Assembly (NCBI GenBank): GCA_940671915.1 | Contig: CALNVZ010000992.1 | Location: forward strand, 191,841 to 255,840 | Direction of reading: 5' to 3' | Origin: Paracentrotus lividus | Lineage: Eukaryota; Echinodermata; Echinoidea; Camarodonta; Echinidae | Length of the DNA: 64,000 nucleotides | Shown: positions 1 through 11,290 of the stretch, piece by piece | Position numbering within the stretch: position 1 is the stretch's first letter | How the letters are laid out: every line of letters begins with the position of its first letter | Notes under the pieces: generated by a model | What the model was told of the DNA's origin: nothing | The model's input: the letters and a program-made list of their open reading frames with translations, nothing else | Database searches by the model: none | Program-made: the position numbers and the translations under genes

Positions 1-322
1 ACCAGTGTCCGTTTGTATTTTCTTCGAGTGATGCTGAGTGACCCTACCCCTTCTCCCTCTAAGTCCTTACCATTCGGCCCTCTTTACATTGTGTTTACAA
101 TGAATATAATACTGAGGCAGCATTGAGAGATTTTGTTTAAATGCACAATATCTTTGGCAATGTTTAAATAGCACACACAATGTTATAGTTCCATGGTTAA
201 AATAGTTTTTATACATATTTATAAAGTACATGAACAGAACTTATTAAAAGGCATATTCATAGTTAGAGAAACAAAAATTAAAACATTATTCAAGCACAGT
301 TTAATTTTGACAGGTCACTTAC

Positions 323-426
323 CCAAATGAGCACAAGTTATCAACTTCATGTTCAGGCAGTAAAGGTAATTTGCATTTTCAACACTGTCACCATATGATA
401 TGTAGTAGAGAAGTGACGACAATATC
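323..426 (-). CDS. Probable internal exon of an unrecognised host gene
   Basis: Read on the minus strand, the segment has a 3' splice site (ctatag) just before position 426 and a strong 5' splice site (GG|GTAAGT) after 323. Between them one frame is open for 34 codons plus one base on each side. The peptide includes YYISYGDSVENANYLYCLNM, a composition typical of a folded helical protein rather than of a repeat. I do not recognise the family. A TPR-like helical repeat is possible but unproven. The entry phase (one base before the first full codon) does not match the exit phase of the exon at 2466-2539, so at least one more exon should lie between them or they belong to different genes. Confidence rests on splice sites and peptide quality only. 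Confidence 0.5.
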
Positions 427-802
427 CTATAGAATATGGTTGAAATAAACTCTTAAATATCCGGTAAGTACAAGACATAATGGCAGCTATATTTAGCACA
501 TTCTAAAAATAAGTGACCTAATTTTAGACAAAACTGAAGAGAAAGTACATCAACATAACACTGTGACCCTGACTGAAAACCATAAAATATCACCAGAATT
601 CACGTTTCAGATTTGAGTTTTTCTTACACTACATATTCAAAGCCTACTACTGAAGATACCAGAAATGTGTAGTTTACTAAAGTATAAGTAAGTGAAAAAC
701 CACTTCAGAATAAGAGCTATCAATGTATTCCTATATAGTAAACTTTCTTCTTGTACCATTTTCAAAAGACCAACGAGCTGTCAAGTCTAAGGTTAAAAAA
801 AA

Positions 803-825
803 AAACAACAACAACAACAACAACA
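803..825 (+). repeat. (AAC)n microsatellite
   Basis: A run of A followed by about seven CAA/AAC units and then a short TA stretch. It is a simple repeat with no sign of function. Confidence 0.9.
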
Positions 826-938
826 TATATATGTACAACTTGTACAAATACATGCATATCCATGTCACTCTATATGGGTTAAGTTTATAACAATGTTTCA
901 TTATAACAAGGCAATTGACTTAGACACAAGCTACTTAC

Positions 939-976
939 TAAAACAGGAGTGTACTGTAATGCAAACATTTTGAGAT
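939..976 (-). CDS. Weak candidate micro-exon between two minus-strand exons
   Basis: A pyrimidine-rich acceptor (tttatgtttcag) ends at 977 and a GTAAGT donor starts at 938, enclosing 38 bp on the minus strand. One frame reads LKMFALQYTPVL without a stop, but another frame hits a stop close to the donor. The phases cannot be made to fit both neighbouring candidate exons with certainty. It is listed because it lies where a phase-changing exon is needed. It may be a chance pairing of splice motifs. Confidence 0.2.
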
Positions 977-1338
977 CTGAAACATAAATAAAACAGTTGC
1001 AACTATAAGATTATCAACTTTGTCTCTCTTTCGTGAATGGCAAGATAGAAAATGGCAAGTTTAGTCTCAGCTGCAACTCGCCCTTATTTGAGTGCTTATA
1101 CAAAACGGAAAATGTAGATCCAAGTTGGATTAGAAGAGACTGCAATTTGTTGGTTAATAAGCATGTGCTAAAACATCAAGGGGTACAGCACATTACCGAA
1201 CAGGTCAGAAGTGATTTATAGTATTAGTCAAGGAACTAACTTACCATTTAAGAACCTACATCAATTCCACACCTGAGTTAGTAAATTTCTATATAGAATG
1301 GCAAAACAAGGCACAGCTTGTTTGTTTGCTGGTTTTTT

Positions 1339-1530
1339 TTAAGCAATGGTATTAACCAATCTCTGGACACGAACCGGCATGCTCTGGTTCATGTCCAGCT
1401 TAAAAACATGTTGTTGATAAAATAGCATAGTGTTCTTGGCATGCCGCGGATATTCTATTCCATAAATATAGAAAGCTGCAAACATGGCAGCAAAGCCATC
1501 TACCACAGTTGTTGGTGTGCTGATGGTCAC
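1339..1530 (-). pseudogene. C-terminal fragment of a repetitive protein family, possibly transposon-related
   Basis: The minus-strand frame runs 63 codons to a natural TAA and contains FAAMFAAFYIYGIEYPRHAK followed by a basic, leucine-rich tail. The Y-x4-YP-x4-NT pattern recalls the C-terminus of multicopy proteins seen in fish and other animals (segments of the type LFGLxYxxHLSYPKxxxNT, often annotated SAMD3-like), but that match is from memory and weak. The upstream side is a (GA)n tract on the coding strand (about 1532-1550) with no clear start or splice site, so only the tail is present. It could be a relic of a mobile or domesticated gene lying in an intron of the host gene represented by the exons at 323-426 and 2466-2539. 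Confidence 0.35.
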
Positions 1531-1619
1531 CCCTCTCTCTCTCTCTCTTGGCTGATCCCTATACTATTTTGGAGATTCCTGTAGGTCCAGAAAATGAATA
1601 TACATGTAGATCCAGTGGG

Positions 1620-2201
1620 TTAAGATATCTGTATTGTGGCAGTTCGGTAGGCATCAATTTTATGTAGAAAGAAGAGGGATAGCAAAAGCAGGCTATTGTG
1701 GGTTTCGGCAGACAGACAGGGGTGACATGTTAGGAGAGTAGCACAGGTAAACTGCTCTGGGTTATCTCCAGCATACAGCTTTAGACAGATGGGAAAGTGT
1801 ACAAGGCACTCCTTAACTTTGGTGACGTAATCTTGACGAAGATGGTCTAAGATGGGACATGTTCCTATGAAGTGTTCAACGGTTTCATCATCAGAACTAC
1901 AGAGCTGGCACGTGCGGTGGGAGGATTTTTTGAGTGTGTGGAGGCGGCATTGTGTGAGGTATGTGGATGATAGTAGCTGAGCTCTCACTATAAAAGCATG
2001 TCTGATGACAGGAGCTTCGGCGTACCTCCAGCGGGTTCCCATTGAAACCGAGTGTTGGCGTAGGTCCAATGGGTGCCTGGTAGTGGGAGGGGAAAAATAA
2101 AAGAGACCATTTATAACATTAAATGGAGGCAATATTTCTTCATATTTAGAATTGGTTGGACACAAAGAACACATTGTAAACATATCAACTCTTATCATCA
2201 C
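1620..2201 (-). mobile_element. Non-LTR retrotransposon ORF2 C-terminal fragment
   Basis: A 193-codon open frame on the minus strand ends with a stop at 1620. Around residues 95-115 it carries CQLCSSDDETVEHFIGTC, matching the C-x2-C-x8-H-x4-C zinc-finger-like motif found after the reverse transcriptase in many Jockey/R1/I-type non-LTR elements (zf-RVT). The preceding segment (RWRYAEAPVIRHAF, RAQLLSSTYLTQ) fits the linker between RT and this motif. The RT and endonuclease are absent, so this is a dead fragment inserted in an intron. The first part of the frame may be unrelated sequence. Confidence 0.65.
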
Positions 2202-2465
2202 ATTAGTCTTCTCCTGTTACACATGAGCATGGATACCAGATTTCTTTTTCACAAAGCAGTCTGAGCATTAACAAACTTAAAGGCTTTTGTTAAAGTATCA
2301 AATATCTATGCTAAATGGCTAGGAATACTTTCAGATGTGATCATTTTGGAAATTTCTTTTTTTTCTTTTAACTTTTTTAACTGTGGCTTAAATACTGATG
2401 TGTCAAATTATTATTATCATTTTAATTTGGTGGTGATATTGAGGTTTATAAAATCACAATGTTAC

Positions 2466-2539
2466 CTTGTCAACGGCATAGACTTCCTTTTCTCCTAAGG
2501 CCAAAGGGAGCATCAAGCAGCAAACAGCTTCCTTCACAT
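2466..2539 (-). CDS. Probable internal exon of an unrecognised host gene
   Basis: On the minus strand a good acceptor (tttctttgtag) precedes position 2539 and a donor (AAG|GTAACA) follows 2466. The 74-bp exon reads two bases plus 24 open codons, including KEAVCCLMLPLALGEKEVYA, and exits in phase 0. If joined to a possible upstream donor near 3550 (TTGCAG|GTAAAT) it would begin with an aspartate codon. That upstream segment has no ATG in frame after its last stop, so it may be 5' untranslated. An internal ATG (MLPLALGEKE...) could then be the start. I cannot name the protein. Confidence 0.5.
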
Positions 2540-2613
2540 CTACAAAGAAAATTATATACAGAGATAAGAATGTTTTCTGAAGTCATAAAAGACCAATTAT
2601 TGAAATTAGATAT

Positions 2614-2912
2614 TTTTTAGAATAAAGAAGAGAAATATAAAAAGGAACTTCAACGAATCCACTGTCGAACTTCGCCCAACATTTGAAAACGTATAAAGAA
2701 ATGAGGACTTACCAAAAAAATAAATGACGAATCTAAATTTTATCGTGACTATTGTTCATTGGAAGGCACAATGGTAGTGTATTTCATATGCTAAACGTGA
2801 TCATTCGAGCGTCGTGCATAAATTATTAAATTATGGAGTAAACATTTCTACGTGGTCCGACAGTGGATTCGTTGAAGTTCCTTTTTATATTTCTCTTCTT
2901 TATTCTAAAATA
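2614..2912. mobile_element. Foldback MITE, about 300 bp
   Basis: The left end reads TTTTAGAATAAAGAAGAG followed by AAATATAAAAAGGAACTTC, and the right end is its reverse complement to about 2912, giving an inverted repeat of roughly 50 bp with few mismatches. TA dinucleotides flank both ends, compatible with a Tc1/mariner-type TA target. The interior has no coding frame. It is non-autonomous, and the superfamily is uncertain. Confidence 0.7.
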
Positions 2913-3539
2913 TATTGAAAGAGTGGGTTTGTGAAGTCAAGTCTTGCAGTTTTTCTTGCGAAATGGGTCCACTTTGGTTATGATTGACGGTGCGCACGAC
3001 AAAGCAGTCTTTATCGGGAACAGCTGAATCGCGTTGTTCAGTTACGGTCAACGCACTTCAGTCATCGCAACCAGGAGGCGGAGCTCCGCGCGATAGCTAA
3101 TCAGAGCGCCCAACAATCAAAATGCATTGTTCTCTAGCTCTGTAAAAACAAACTTGTAACAAGTTAGATTTTTCTACGTGTGGGGTGGCCACTATAGTAT
3201 AGACAGGTTTGACTGTAGATATCTAACGTAAGTAATAACTTAGACCTCTAAATCATAAATGATTTCCAAATTGAAATTCCATGACCATACCCACACTGCA
3301 CAGCCACGGCAGAAGGGGCCGGGGAGAGCGGCGGTAATACAGAAAAGTTGAAAGTGTAGGGTCTATTTAGTATTACGTTAAACAGTTAAAATTGCAACAT
3401 TATTTTCAGTACGTGGTGCTACACCTAAGAGTACAACGACACGTTAACGATTCTACAGACGAACAGAACCCAAGTCACGTCACACTCATACTCAACTCAA
3501 CAATCAAATAAAATCACATTAATTTTGATCTAGGAGATA

Positions 3540-3720
3540 TTTACCTGCAAGAATATCACCTTTCACAGACGATTTTGGCACAATTATATCGATATTAAAA
3601 CGGAGAAGTTAGTGATGGCAGAATCAATTTCAAAAACCAGCGGTAGACGACATGCAACAATGGTACTACGTGTGCGATCGCGATCGCGCCAGTTTTAATC
3701 GCTGCTATTGGTCAGTGAAC
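3540..3720 (-). promoter_or_regulatory. Possible promoter/first-exon region of the minus-strand gene
   Basis: The stretch contains GCGATCGCGATCGCGCC and a CCAAT box (ATTGG on the plus strand at about 3709), in an otherwise AT-rich, CpG-poor setting. Downstream on the minus strand a potential 5' splice site (GCAG|GTAAATATC) lies at about 3542-3550. This would suit a transcription start and noncoding first exon leading to the exon at 2466-2539. No TATA box or initiator is obvious. It is inferred from base composition and order only. Confidence 0.25.
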
Positions 3721-4069
3721 GAATAGTCTATTTATGATCACAATCATCAATTTCTATGTCATTCAAAAGATATTTAATCAAATATTGTTTATCAAAGAAA
3801 TTTTTTTACCATTAATCAGTTTTGATAAATCATGTCAACTATTTGAATATTGTTTTTTTTTTGCGGGATTTATCCCTAACAATGAGAAGTGTTTGATAAG
3901 AAATTACAAAAGAGACATAATTGAGACTAATGTCACAGCTCTGTGGGTGCCCGCAGTTACCCTGATGAAATCTTGACTTTTCGAGGGTGGATGCGAGAAC
4001 CATTTTACCCCCGGCACCCTTTTGGCGCCGGTGGGCACCCCTGCAGAACCCTTTTTTCTAAGAGTGTAT

Positions 4070-5190
4070 GGTGAACCTCTTTATAGTGCATACTGTATGC
4101 AGTCCATTTTGGTCAGAGGTTAAGCTTGTTGACCTCACAATTTTCTGGTCATAACATCATTATATTTGTTTCAAAATATATTTTGCTCTTGGATTATGCA
4201 CATTTTTTAGCTATATAATTATGTAGAGACTAAATGTATCAGTTGTGAAAGACGTTTAATTGATTTTTTACGTTTGGTGTCGGCCTATCTATTGTAGGCC
4301 TACTCTATTTCTTTCTTTCAATACAATGCTTTGTAATGTTAGTTTTTGTATATAGCCAATTTCTTATGTTTCCTAGCTGAAAGTAATTTAAAATGAATAT
4401 ATAAAATGTAGGCCTACTCAATATTCTCATCCCCTCTCCATAATCGTATCAATAAGGATAGGCCTACCATTTTGCAAAATATATGACAAAAATATATTAG
4501 TTACAATACATTTAAATGTATTCTCTTATCAATTCACATTAAACCAAACAAATTATTTGAAGGATTGACACAGTCACATAAGACATAGATTTTAACATTC
4601 TATAAAAGCATAATTGTTATAATGTTGTTCCATTTAGTGGCTATATATTTGAAAAGATAAGGAGTCTCTGAACAACATAAACATTGATTTCGCCTTTACT
4701 AATCCTTTGAAAAATAAAATCCTGCCTATGATTAATTTTAATTTAAGACGACTTTTTTTTACTTATTGAAATTTTACAAAATTTTCCTTTTGTAGACTCT
4801 ACGTGCTGATCCTATGATTTTTTAGTCAGGTCTCTTTGATGTTGTCCATGCATACCAATTAAAGCATGATAAATTTAGAATACTATTTCAAGCATATAGC
4901 CAGGCTATAGGCAATGTGAATACTGTTCGTACACATGTACACATGGTCAATCATTACAGTGCATATTGTATGCAGGCCGTTTTTTTGACAGAGGTATAAC
5001 CTTCTTGACCTCACACTTTTCTTGCCATAAAGCATTTTATCTTTCAAAATATAGTTTGCTTTTGAAAAGAACAGGATTGAGATAATATAGCCTATATCCA
5101 ACAGCAACTAACCGTTGTGAAAGACCATTAGTTGATGGTCTTTTCTCTTTTAATTGTACCTATTTTACTTTATTTTTTGCTTTCAATAAT
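4070..5190 (+). repeat. Two diverged direct copies of a ~200-bp sequence, ~880 bp apart
   Basis: Around 4085-4380 and 4960-5215 the same order of blocks recurs: CATACTGTATGCAG / CATATTGTATGCAG, then GGTCAGAGGTTAA / TGACAGAGGTATAA, TTGACCTCACA, TTTCAAAATATA, GTTGTGAAAGAC and CTTTCAATA...TTTGTAA. The copies are heavily diverged and show no terminal inverted repeats. This could be an old tandem duplication or two insertions of an unknown repeat. Confidence 0.55.
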
Positions 5191-5215
5191 TTGTAACGTT
5201 GGCTATTGCATGTTA

Positions 5216-8200
5216 TAGCCTAACATAATGTACCAGTGATTTATGTATGTCATGTATATTGTATGTAAATTTGATAAACATCAAAAGAAATTGGAAGAGT
5301 GAACGATGATAATTTTTATGCCTAATGACCTCATGCAGAGCTAGTTGTCACCAGCTGTAGATCGAGGAAAGTTCTTTGCTTTTTGTCCAAATTTGTTTTG
5401 TTATATTTCGGCTACTCCCGTGCATTAAGTAGTACTGCATTTCAACTGTGATTGATTTTTGTTTTGCTTATAATAAATGGTGATGAATTGTTATAAGTGA
5501 TCACAATTATATTTGAATTTGAATTTGCTACAAAAAACGTCCCCCTTGAATTTAGATCGGACAAAATTGATTCACCATTTCAGAAAAAAGAATGACCTGT
5601 AGGCCGAATATAATAAGTTTTTAGCCTTTTACGATTTATAATTTCATTATCGAATTTTAAAGATGTATCATAAACTGTTACTATTGGTTTTTATGTATTA
5701 TTACGGTAACATCTAGCTAGGTCCTCCCAAATAATAGTCCATTCAAATACATTTTTTTTTTTTTTTGGTACAAGCAGCTAGTGCTGTGCAACACTACAAG
5801 ACGCGATCAATACAGCTAAGAACAGATGATAGACAAATCGTGAATGGCATTGTAGAATGTCATGTAAATACAAAAATTGAAAAGCAGTATCAACTGATTA
5901 AAATAGAGTCAAATAATGAACTAATATTTTATTCAGCATAATTTCTGTTAAGAGCTGATTTGTTGTAATTGATGAGCGTGTTATGAAAAGAAAATGTTAA
6001 ATTAAATTGAAAGTTGTACATAATAATGCATTAATGCCTTTCAGTTTCAAGCTATTAAACTTAAGTTGGCATTTATTCTCAACTATGAGATTTTATTTAG
6101 ATGGGTCCATAGTATGCAGGAGGTCCATGCCAACCATTCACATATACCAATAGTATAGTTTACATGTACATGTACTGAATGCAAAGACTTCATCCTTCCA
6201 TACATGCAACATACCCATGTCGTAAAGAGGCAATAAATGTCCAGTTCCAAGGACCATGGCCTGGGTTAAGCTTCTTGACCTGTATGAGTTGTTAGCATCC
6301 CCCCTCCCCCACCTCCCTTGTCATGGAAATTTGAATACTGGGAATATTCTACCTTCAACTCTTTTCATGGGTCAAATTATCAGAAACCAGGAATTTATTG
6401 TTTTGTTATTTATTATTTCTATTAGTGCAATACTGTAATAAAATATATATATAAAAATATATATATATAGATTATTCAAAGTTGTAATTTATTCGATACC
6501 ATGTTTGTATAATCATTGCATTTGATATAATTAAGGTCAACTCTTACACCCCTATGTTAAGTACAAATGGAATGTTCCAATATGAACTATGAAATTTGTG
6601 TAAAGCCATTTCCTCTTGGAACCTGAGACCAATGTAGTGTAGACAACGTTTAACTCGATCTGCAAGCTATTCAATTTAATTCGAATTTCAGGTAAGATCA
6701 AAATCTTTCTTTACAATACATTATTTGATTTATAATGAATACTTTGCATGCTATTGATATTGTCATTTCTAGATATAATATGGTGCATTAGATTTGAATG
6801 GTTGAATACCTATGTCACTGTAGAGTGTGAGCATGGTGAGTGCGGTCAATTAGAATATGTACATTATAGATTAATAACCATATATTCAGACGATCAAGTT
6901 ACAAACATGTATACTCGAGAAATACACTCCCCTTATATATCATGGTCATTTCCAAACAATGTTCTTGGGTATGATTCTGTAGGCGAGATGTGGAATTTAA
7001 ATAATGTTCTGGTTGAGTTTTATCCCTGTTCGTAAGAAACCGCGATAAGATGTCAAATGTCCCCCACCCCCCCCCCAAAAAAAAAGAAGTTATGTAACGA
7101 AAATCAAGGTAGTTTAATTTTTAGTATAACGTGATTAAAGCTTTTAGAGCACTTCATGACGAAAGCAGTCCGTTTGAAGACAGTATACCCCCTTCTTGCA
7201 ACACTATTAGTTCTCTTTTCCAAGTGTGACCAGGGACGTGAGAGGAGACCCTGGTGTGACAAACACCTCAATCAGATATCTATCTAAAAAACATCTGTTC
7301 CTTGACCTCGGTCCAAACAGTGGTCACCCAAGGTCACAGCTGGGGGCCAACATTGTTTACATTAAACGATCAAGATGTCTGTATCGATACATTTTTATTA
7401 GTTTTTTATTCTTGTACTTTCCTTATTCCGAGGTCGATTTTCTTCGTTTGAAATTGAAAACGAATTAACATTTGATTTCTAAATATAATATGCCTGTGAA
7501 AACTTGAAATATATCAAATACAATCACTTTATTTTTAAGAGCCTACTCATAGGCAGAGCTACTATTACGTAACATCCCAGCTGTTGTTTATCTTTTACCC
7601 CTGGCTCAACGCTCAAGCTGGCGTGTGGAGTTGCAAAGTTTGATAACAGGGATTATCTGGCCATGCAGGGCCAATAGTGATTGGAAATAGTTTCAAACGA
7701 GGATTTTTTATAAGGGGGTCCGACACCTGAGCTCAGCTCTCGAACTGGGGATAGGCTTGCAAACGAGGGATTGACGTAATGTATTTGCATGCACAAAGAA
7801 TGAAATGAAATTACAATGGTTAAGGAGTAAGGACATAAGGTGGTGTTATACAAGGTTGTAAAAGTATTGGCATTGAACAATTATGGTAATCATTTTCATT
7901 TCAGAGACGATGTGAAGTTTCATCATGCTCCCTCCAATTAGGCGACATCGTCTCGGCCGGTTTTCCGTAACGCACCCCATCAGCCTGGCTGTTAAAATGC
8001 AAGGTAAAATTATTTGCAGTCATCCACTTTATTCCTCAAACATGGTTCAATAAGGGGGAATCAGCTGTTATGACAGATCTTGAACCTTATAGGCCTATTT
8101 TAACAGTGGGTTGCAAAAAGGACACCATAATATTTTCAATGGCGTTGATAACAAAAACGTCTCCAAGCATCTATTAATATTTCATTTGAATAAACATGCT

Positions 8201-8848
8201 ATTTGTTAATGTTATGGAATTTCAATGCATTACAATGATTTGCATGCCTTTGCATTATCATGTTGTGATATCTGTATTTGTACATTTTCCATTCTACTTG
8301 CCATCTTCATTGGGATTGCTTAACTTCGTTTAGGACGATAAAAATACTCTTCGATAATGTAAATAATTGCAAATGATTGATGGCTGAAAGTCCCTGTTGC
8401 CATGAGCGTCCCACGGTATGCTTAAAATAACACCAGGGTCTATGGAGGGAATAATCACCCTTTTACTCATTGTGAAGCATGTAATGATGCTTCGGAAATG
8501 AGTTTTTCAGGTTGCCTTCTTGATAATTAATACATGCATTGAAAGCATATACGACCCTACAGCTCAGATTTTCTAGCCTCAATAAAGATATTCGATCCCT
8601 ACTAAAATATATACTTGAATACTTGGTACAATGTAAATACAATGTTTGTGGAAATTCCTTACACGATACTCTAGCGCAATAAAACAAACAACAAACGGGA
8701 TAAAATTATTGTCCATTAAGGCGGGAAGAAGTCTTTTCTAACTCAGCACCAATGACGAATCCAGGCGGGGGCGCAGAGGAGCTCACCTTCTTTATCTTTT
8801 TAAGTACGGCACATTGGGCCATGTTTGGTATATAATAGGCCTATTATC
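5216..8848. other. Long stretch without recognisable genes
   Basis: AT-rich sequence with scattered homopolymers and a TA-rich run near 6443-6470. The longest open frames (for example 6748-7035 plus and 7653-7880 minus) have no recognised motif, no supporting splice sites that I could confirm, and no repetition elsewhere in the window. I see no gene here. Confidence 0.5.
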
Positions 8849-8851
8849 TAA

Positions 8852-8996
8852 AGGCCACCACACACCATACAACTCACGACTGACTGACCTTGGATCCGAA
8901 ATAACAAAGCGCGTTGAAAAATATACGCGCTTTGTAATTTCTGATCCAAAGTCGACCAGTTGCAAGTCGTATGGTCATGATGGTGTGCGGTGGCCT
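8852..8996. mobile_element. PIF/Harbinger-like MITE, 145 bp
   Basis: A near-perfect hairpin: the left end AGGCCACCACACACCAT is mirrored by ATGGTGTGCGGTGGCCT at the right end. The arms continue inward to TTGGATC...GATCCAA and close around an AAAGCGCG...CGCGCTTT centre. TAA flanks both ends (8849-8851 and 8997-8999), matching the TWA target duplication of PIF/Harbinger elements. There is no coding capacity. Confidence 0.75.
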
Positions 8997-9483
8997 TAAG
9001 AAAAATGTGGTGTCGCCTCTCCCCCCTCTATTTTCAATTTTTTTTTGGATCTGCCATGACTGATGAGCCTTTATGGTCTTGCATTATGTGTTTTTTAAAG
9101 AAAACCTTGTCAAGAAGGGTGAACTCATGTATTTTCTTCTTTCTTATTTCACAGAATACTACCAAACCGGGAATCGGGTGCGTCATGTAAAGAGAGATGA
9201 GGACAACGAATAGAACTCCTAACGAGAAAGTACTGACACCCATACCTTAATTAACTTTGTTCACCCTGATTTCATAGGCTAATATTAATATTGTAAAGAG
9301 TATGTAGGGTTTGGTTTTCTTCTATCAAATTATCGGCCGATCTTCACCTGTAGGCCAAAACATGTACCGTACACATTTCTAAAAAATAAATGTTTTTCAG
9401 TTTTCAAGAATAAAATCAGTAGGCTATATAGGTAAATTTATTTTTCAACAGCATATCCCTTCGGCTGAATTATAAAAAATTTA

Positions 9484-9487
<4 letters not shown>

Positions 9488-9514
<27 letters not shown>
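9488..9514 (+). repeat. Poly(T) tract
   Basis: About 27 consecutive T following an AT-rich stretch. It could be the poly(A) tail of a minus-strand retro-insertion, but no element body was recognised beside it. Confidence 0.8.
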
Positions 9515-9740
9515 AGGCTCCAGCAAAATCATTTTGCTTTCGTTTTAATTTATTGAATCAGATTATTTCTACTTACACTTTTCGGGACCCTTGCTATATC
9601 TTGGACGTTTCCCCAACCTCTCCCGGGGATTTTCTTAAGTTTGTCAAACCCCGCAATACCCAATTTTGCCATGATGTCTCTTTTGGGGGCCCCTATTTGA
9701 TTACCCGGCACCCCTGATCTTATCCCCCAAGAAATGTGTC

Positions 9741-10496
9741 TTGGGTGTAGGGTTGATACTGTTCTTAACTTGCTCATCTTTATTAGATCACGTAATCTGT
9801 AGCAACATAAATAATATCAGTCAGCACGGTACAATTGATCTTGGTATAAGCGATCATTCCTTCACCTATTGTACTAGGAAAAGTACTAAACTTGCTATTG
9901 GACTGCATAAAACAGTTACTTTAAGATCATTGAAAAATTATAACGAAGAAGCGTTTAATAATCAACTATATCTCGTTGACTGGTCACTAATAACTAATTG
10001 TACTGATGTAAATATAGCTTGGTCATTTTTTCAAGATGTTTTTACCTCAACTTTAAACACGTTTGTTCCACGTAAACAGGTTAGGATTAAACAAAGAACA
10101 GAGAAGTGGATGAACAAAGATATTCTGTGCCTAATTAGAGAGAGAAACATAGCTTACAAAAATTGGAAGAAACATATGAATGACGAAACGCTCTCCAAAA
10201 AATATAGACCATTACGAAATTTGATTCAAAGAAAAGTTAGGAAGGCCAAAGTCGAGTACTTGCAAAACCAGATAGAAGAAAATAAGCAAGATTCGAGGAA
10301 GCTTTGGAAGAATTTGAAAAACTTGGAATTGAAAAATAAGAAAAACAAAGAACAAGAGTATGTCATTCGTGTCGACGGCCAATTATGTCATGACAAACTG
10401 ACAATCGCTGACGAATTCAATTCTTATTTTACAATGAATTGTGCACACACCACCCACCCCATGGTTCCATCAAAAACTCACCCACCCATCCAATAA
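9741..10496 (+). pseudogene. Endonuclease end and EN-RT linker of the non-LTR element
   Basis: A frame of 251 codons remains open. The first ~45 residues carry the last endonuclease motif (SDHSF, equivalent to the catalytic SDH of APE-type nucleases), followed by a lysine-rich region (WMNKDILCLIRERN, RKVRKAKVEYLQNQI) typical of the linker ahead of RT. The frame ends at an unrelated CACACCACCCACCCC stretch, so the protein breaks before the RT core. The true start lies upstream and is missing. Confidence 0.7.
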
Positions 10497-10639
10497 TCTT
10501 TAATGCAATGCAGTATAATTCATTGTATTCGTGACTTTATAAGAAAAAGGTGTACTCGAAAATAGTTTTGTGTTTATCACCAGTAAATGAGCAATTTGTG
10601 TTTAACGAGGTGCGCAAATTAACGTATCTAAAGGTACTG

Positions 10640-11290
10640 GATTAGACATGATTCCCGCTAAATTTTGAAAGATGCGGAAGTAATATGAATCCTTTGTGTA
10701 ATATAATAAATCTAAGTATTAGAACGAGTACTTTTCCAGACGACATGAATAGCAAAGTAACACCATTGTATAAAAAGAAAGACAAGACAGAAGTTGGAAA
10801 TTATAACCAATAAGTGTATTAAGGTGTGATCCAAATTTTTGAAAAAATCTATTTCATGTTCACTGGAAAGATATTACAAAGAAAAAATATCATTTATGAT
10901 TTTCAATCTGGCTTTAGACATGACTATTCTAACCAAACATGTCTAATTCATTTGACAGATTATGTGAGGACCGAAACATCACATGGAAACTACGTTGGTA
11001 TGGTGCTCCTTGACACACAAAAGGCATTGATACTGGTTAATCACGAGATATTATTGACTAAGTTAAAAGTAATCATCGCCCGAAACTTTGGCAGGTTCAG
11101 ATCATATTTATCAAATCGACACCAGGTGGTATCGTTTCATGATGTATACTCCAGATTACTACCAATAACTTGTTGGTGTTCCACAAGGAAGTATATTTAG
11201 ATCCTATTTACGAGTTATATTAATGATATAGTTTTTTGTGTAAAGACTGTAAGCTGTTACTTTATGCTGATGACAGCGTGTTACTTTTTC
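10640..11290 (+). pseudogene. Broken reverse transcriptase domain of the non-LTR element
   Basis: Pieces in different frames follow RT order: motif 0/1-like GLDMIP, FPDDMNSK and VTPLYKKKDK (10640-10800), QSGFR (about 10905), LLDTQKA (motif A region, where the usual second Asp of a FD pair is lost), VNHEILLTKLK, and the catalytic YADD (about 11265). Several stops and shifts separate them. It is nonfunctional. Confidence 0.7.

Noticed and set aside
6748..7035. 95-codon plus-strand frame
   Set aside because: No recognisable domain or splice signals, and AT-rich composition. The length is within chance for this amount of sequence.
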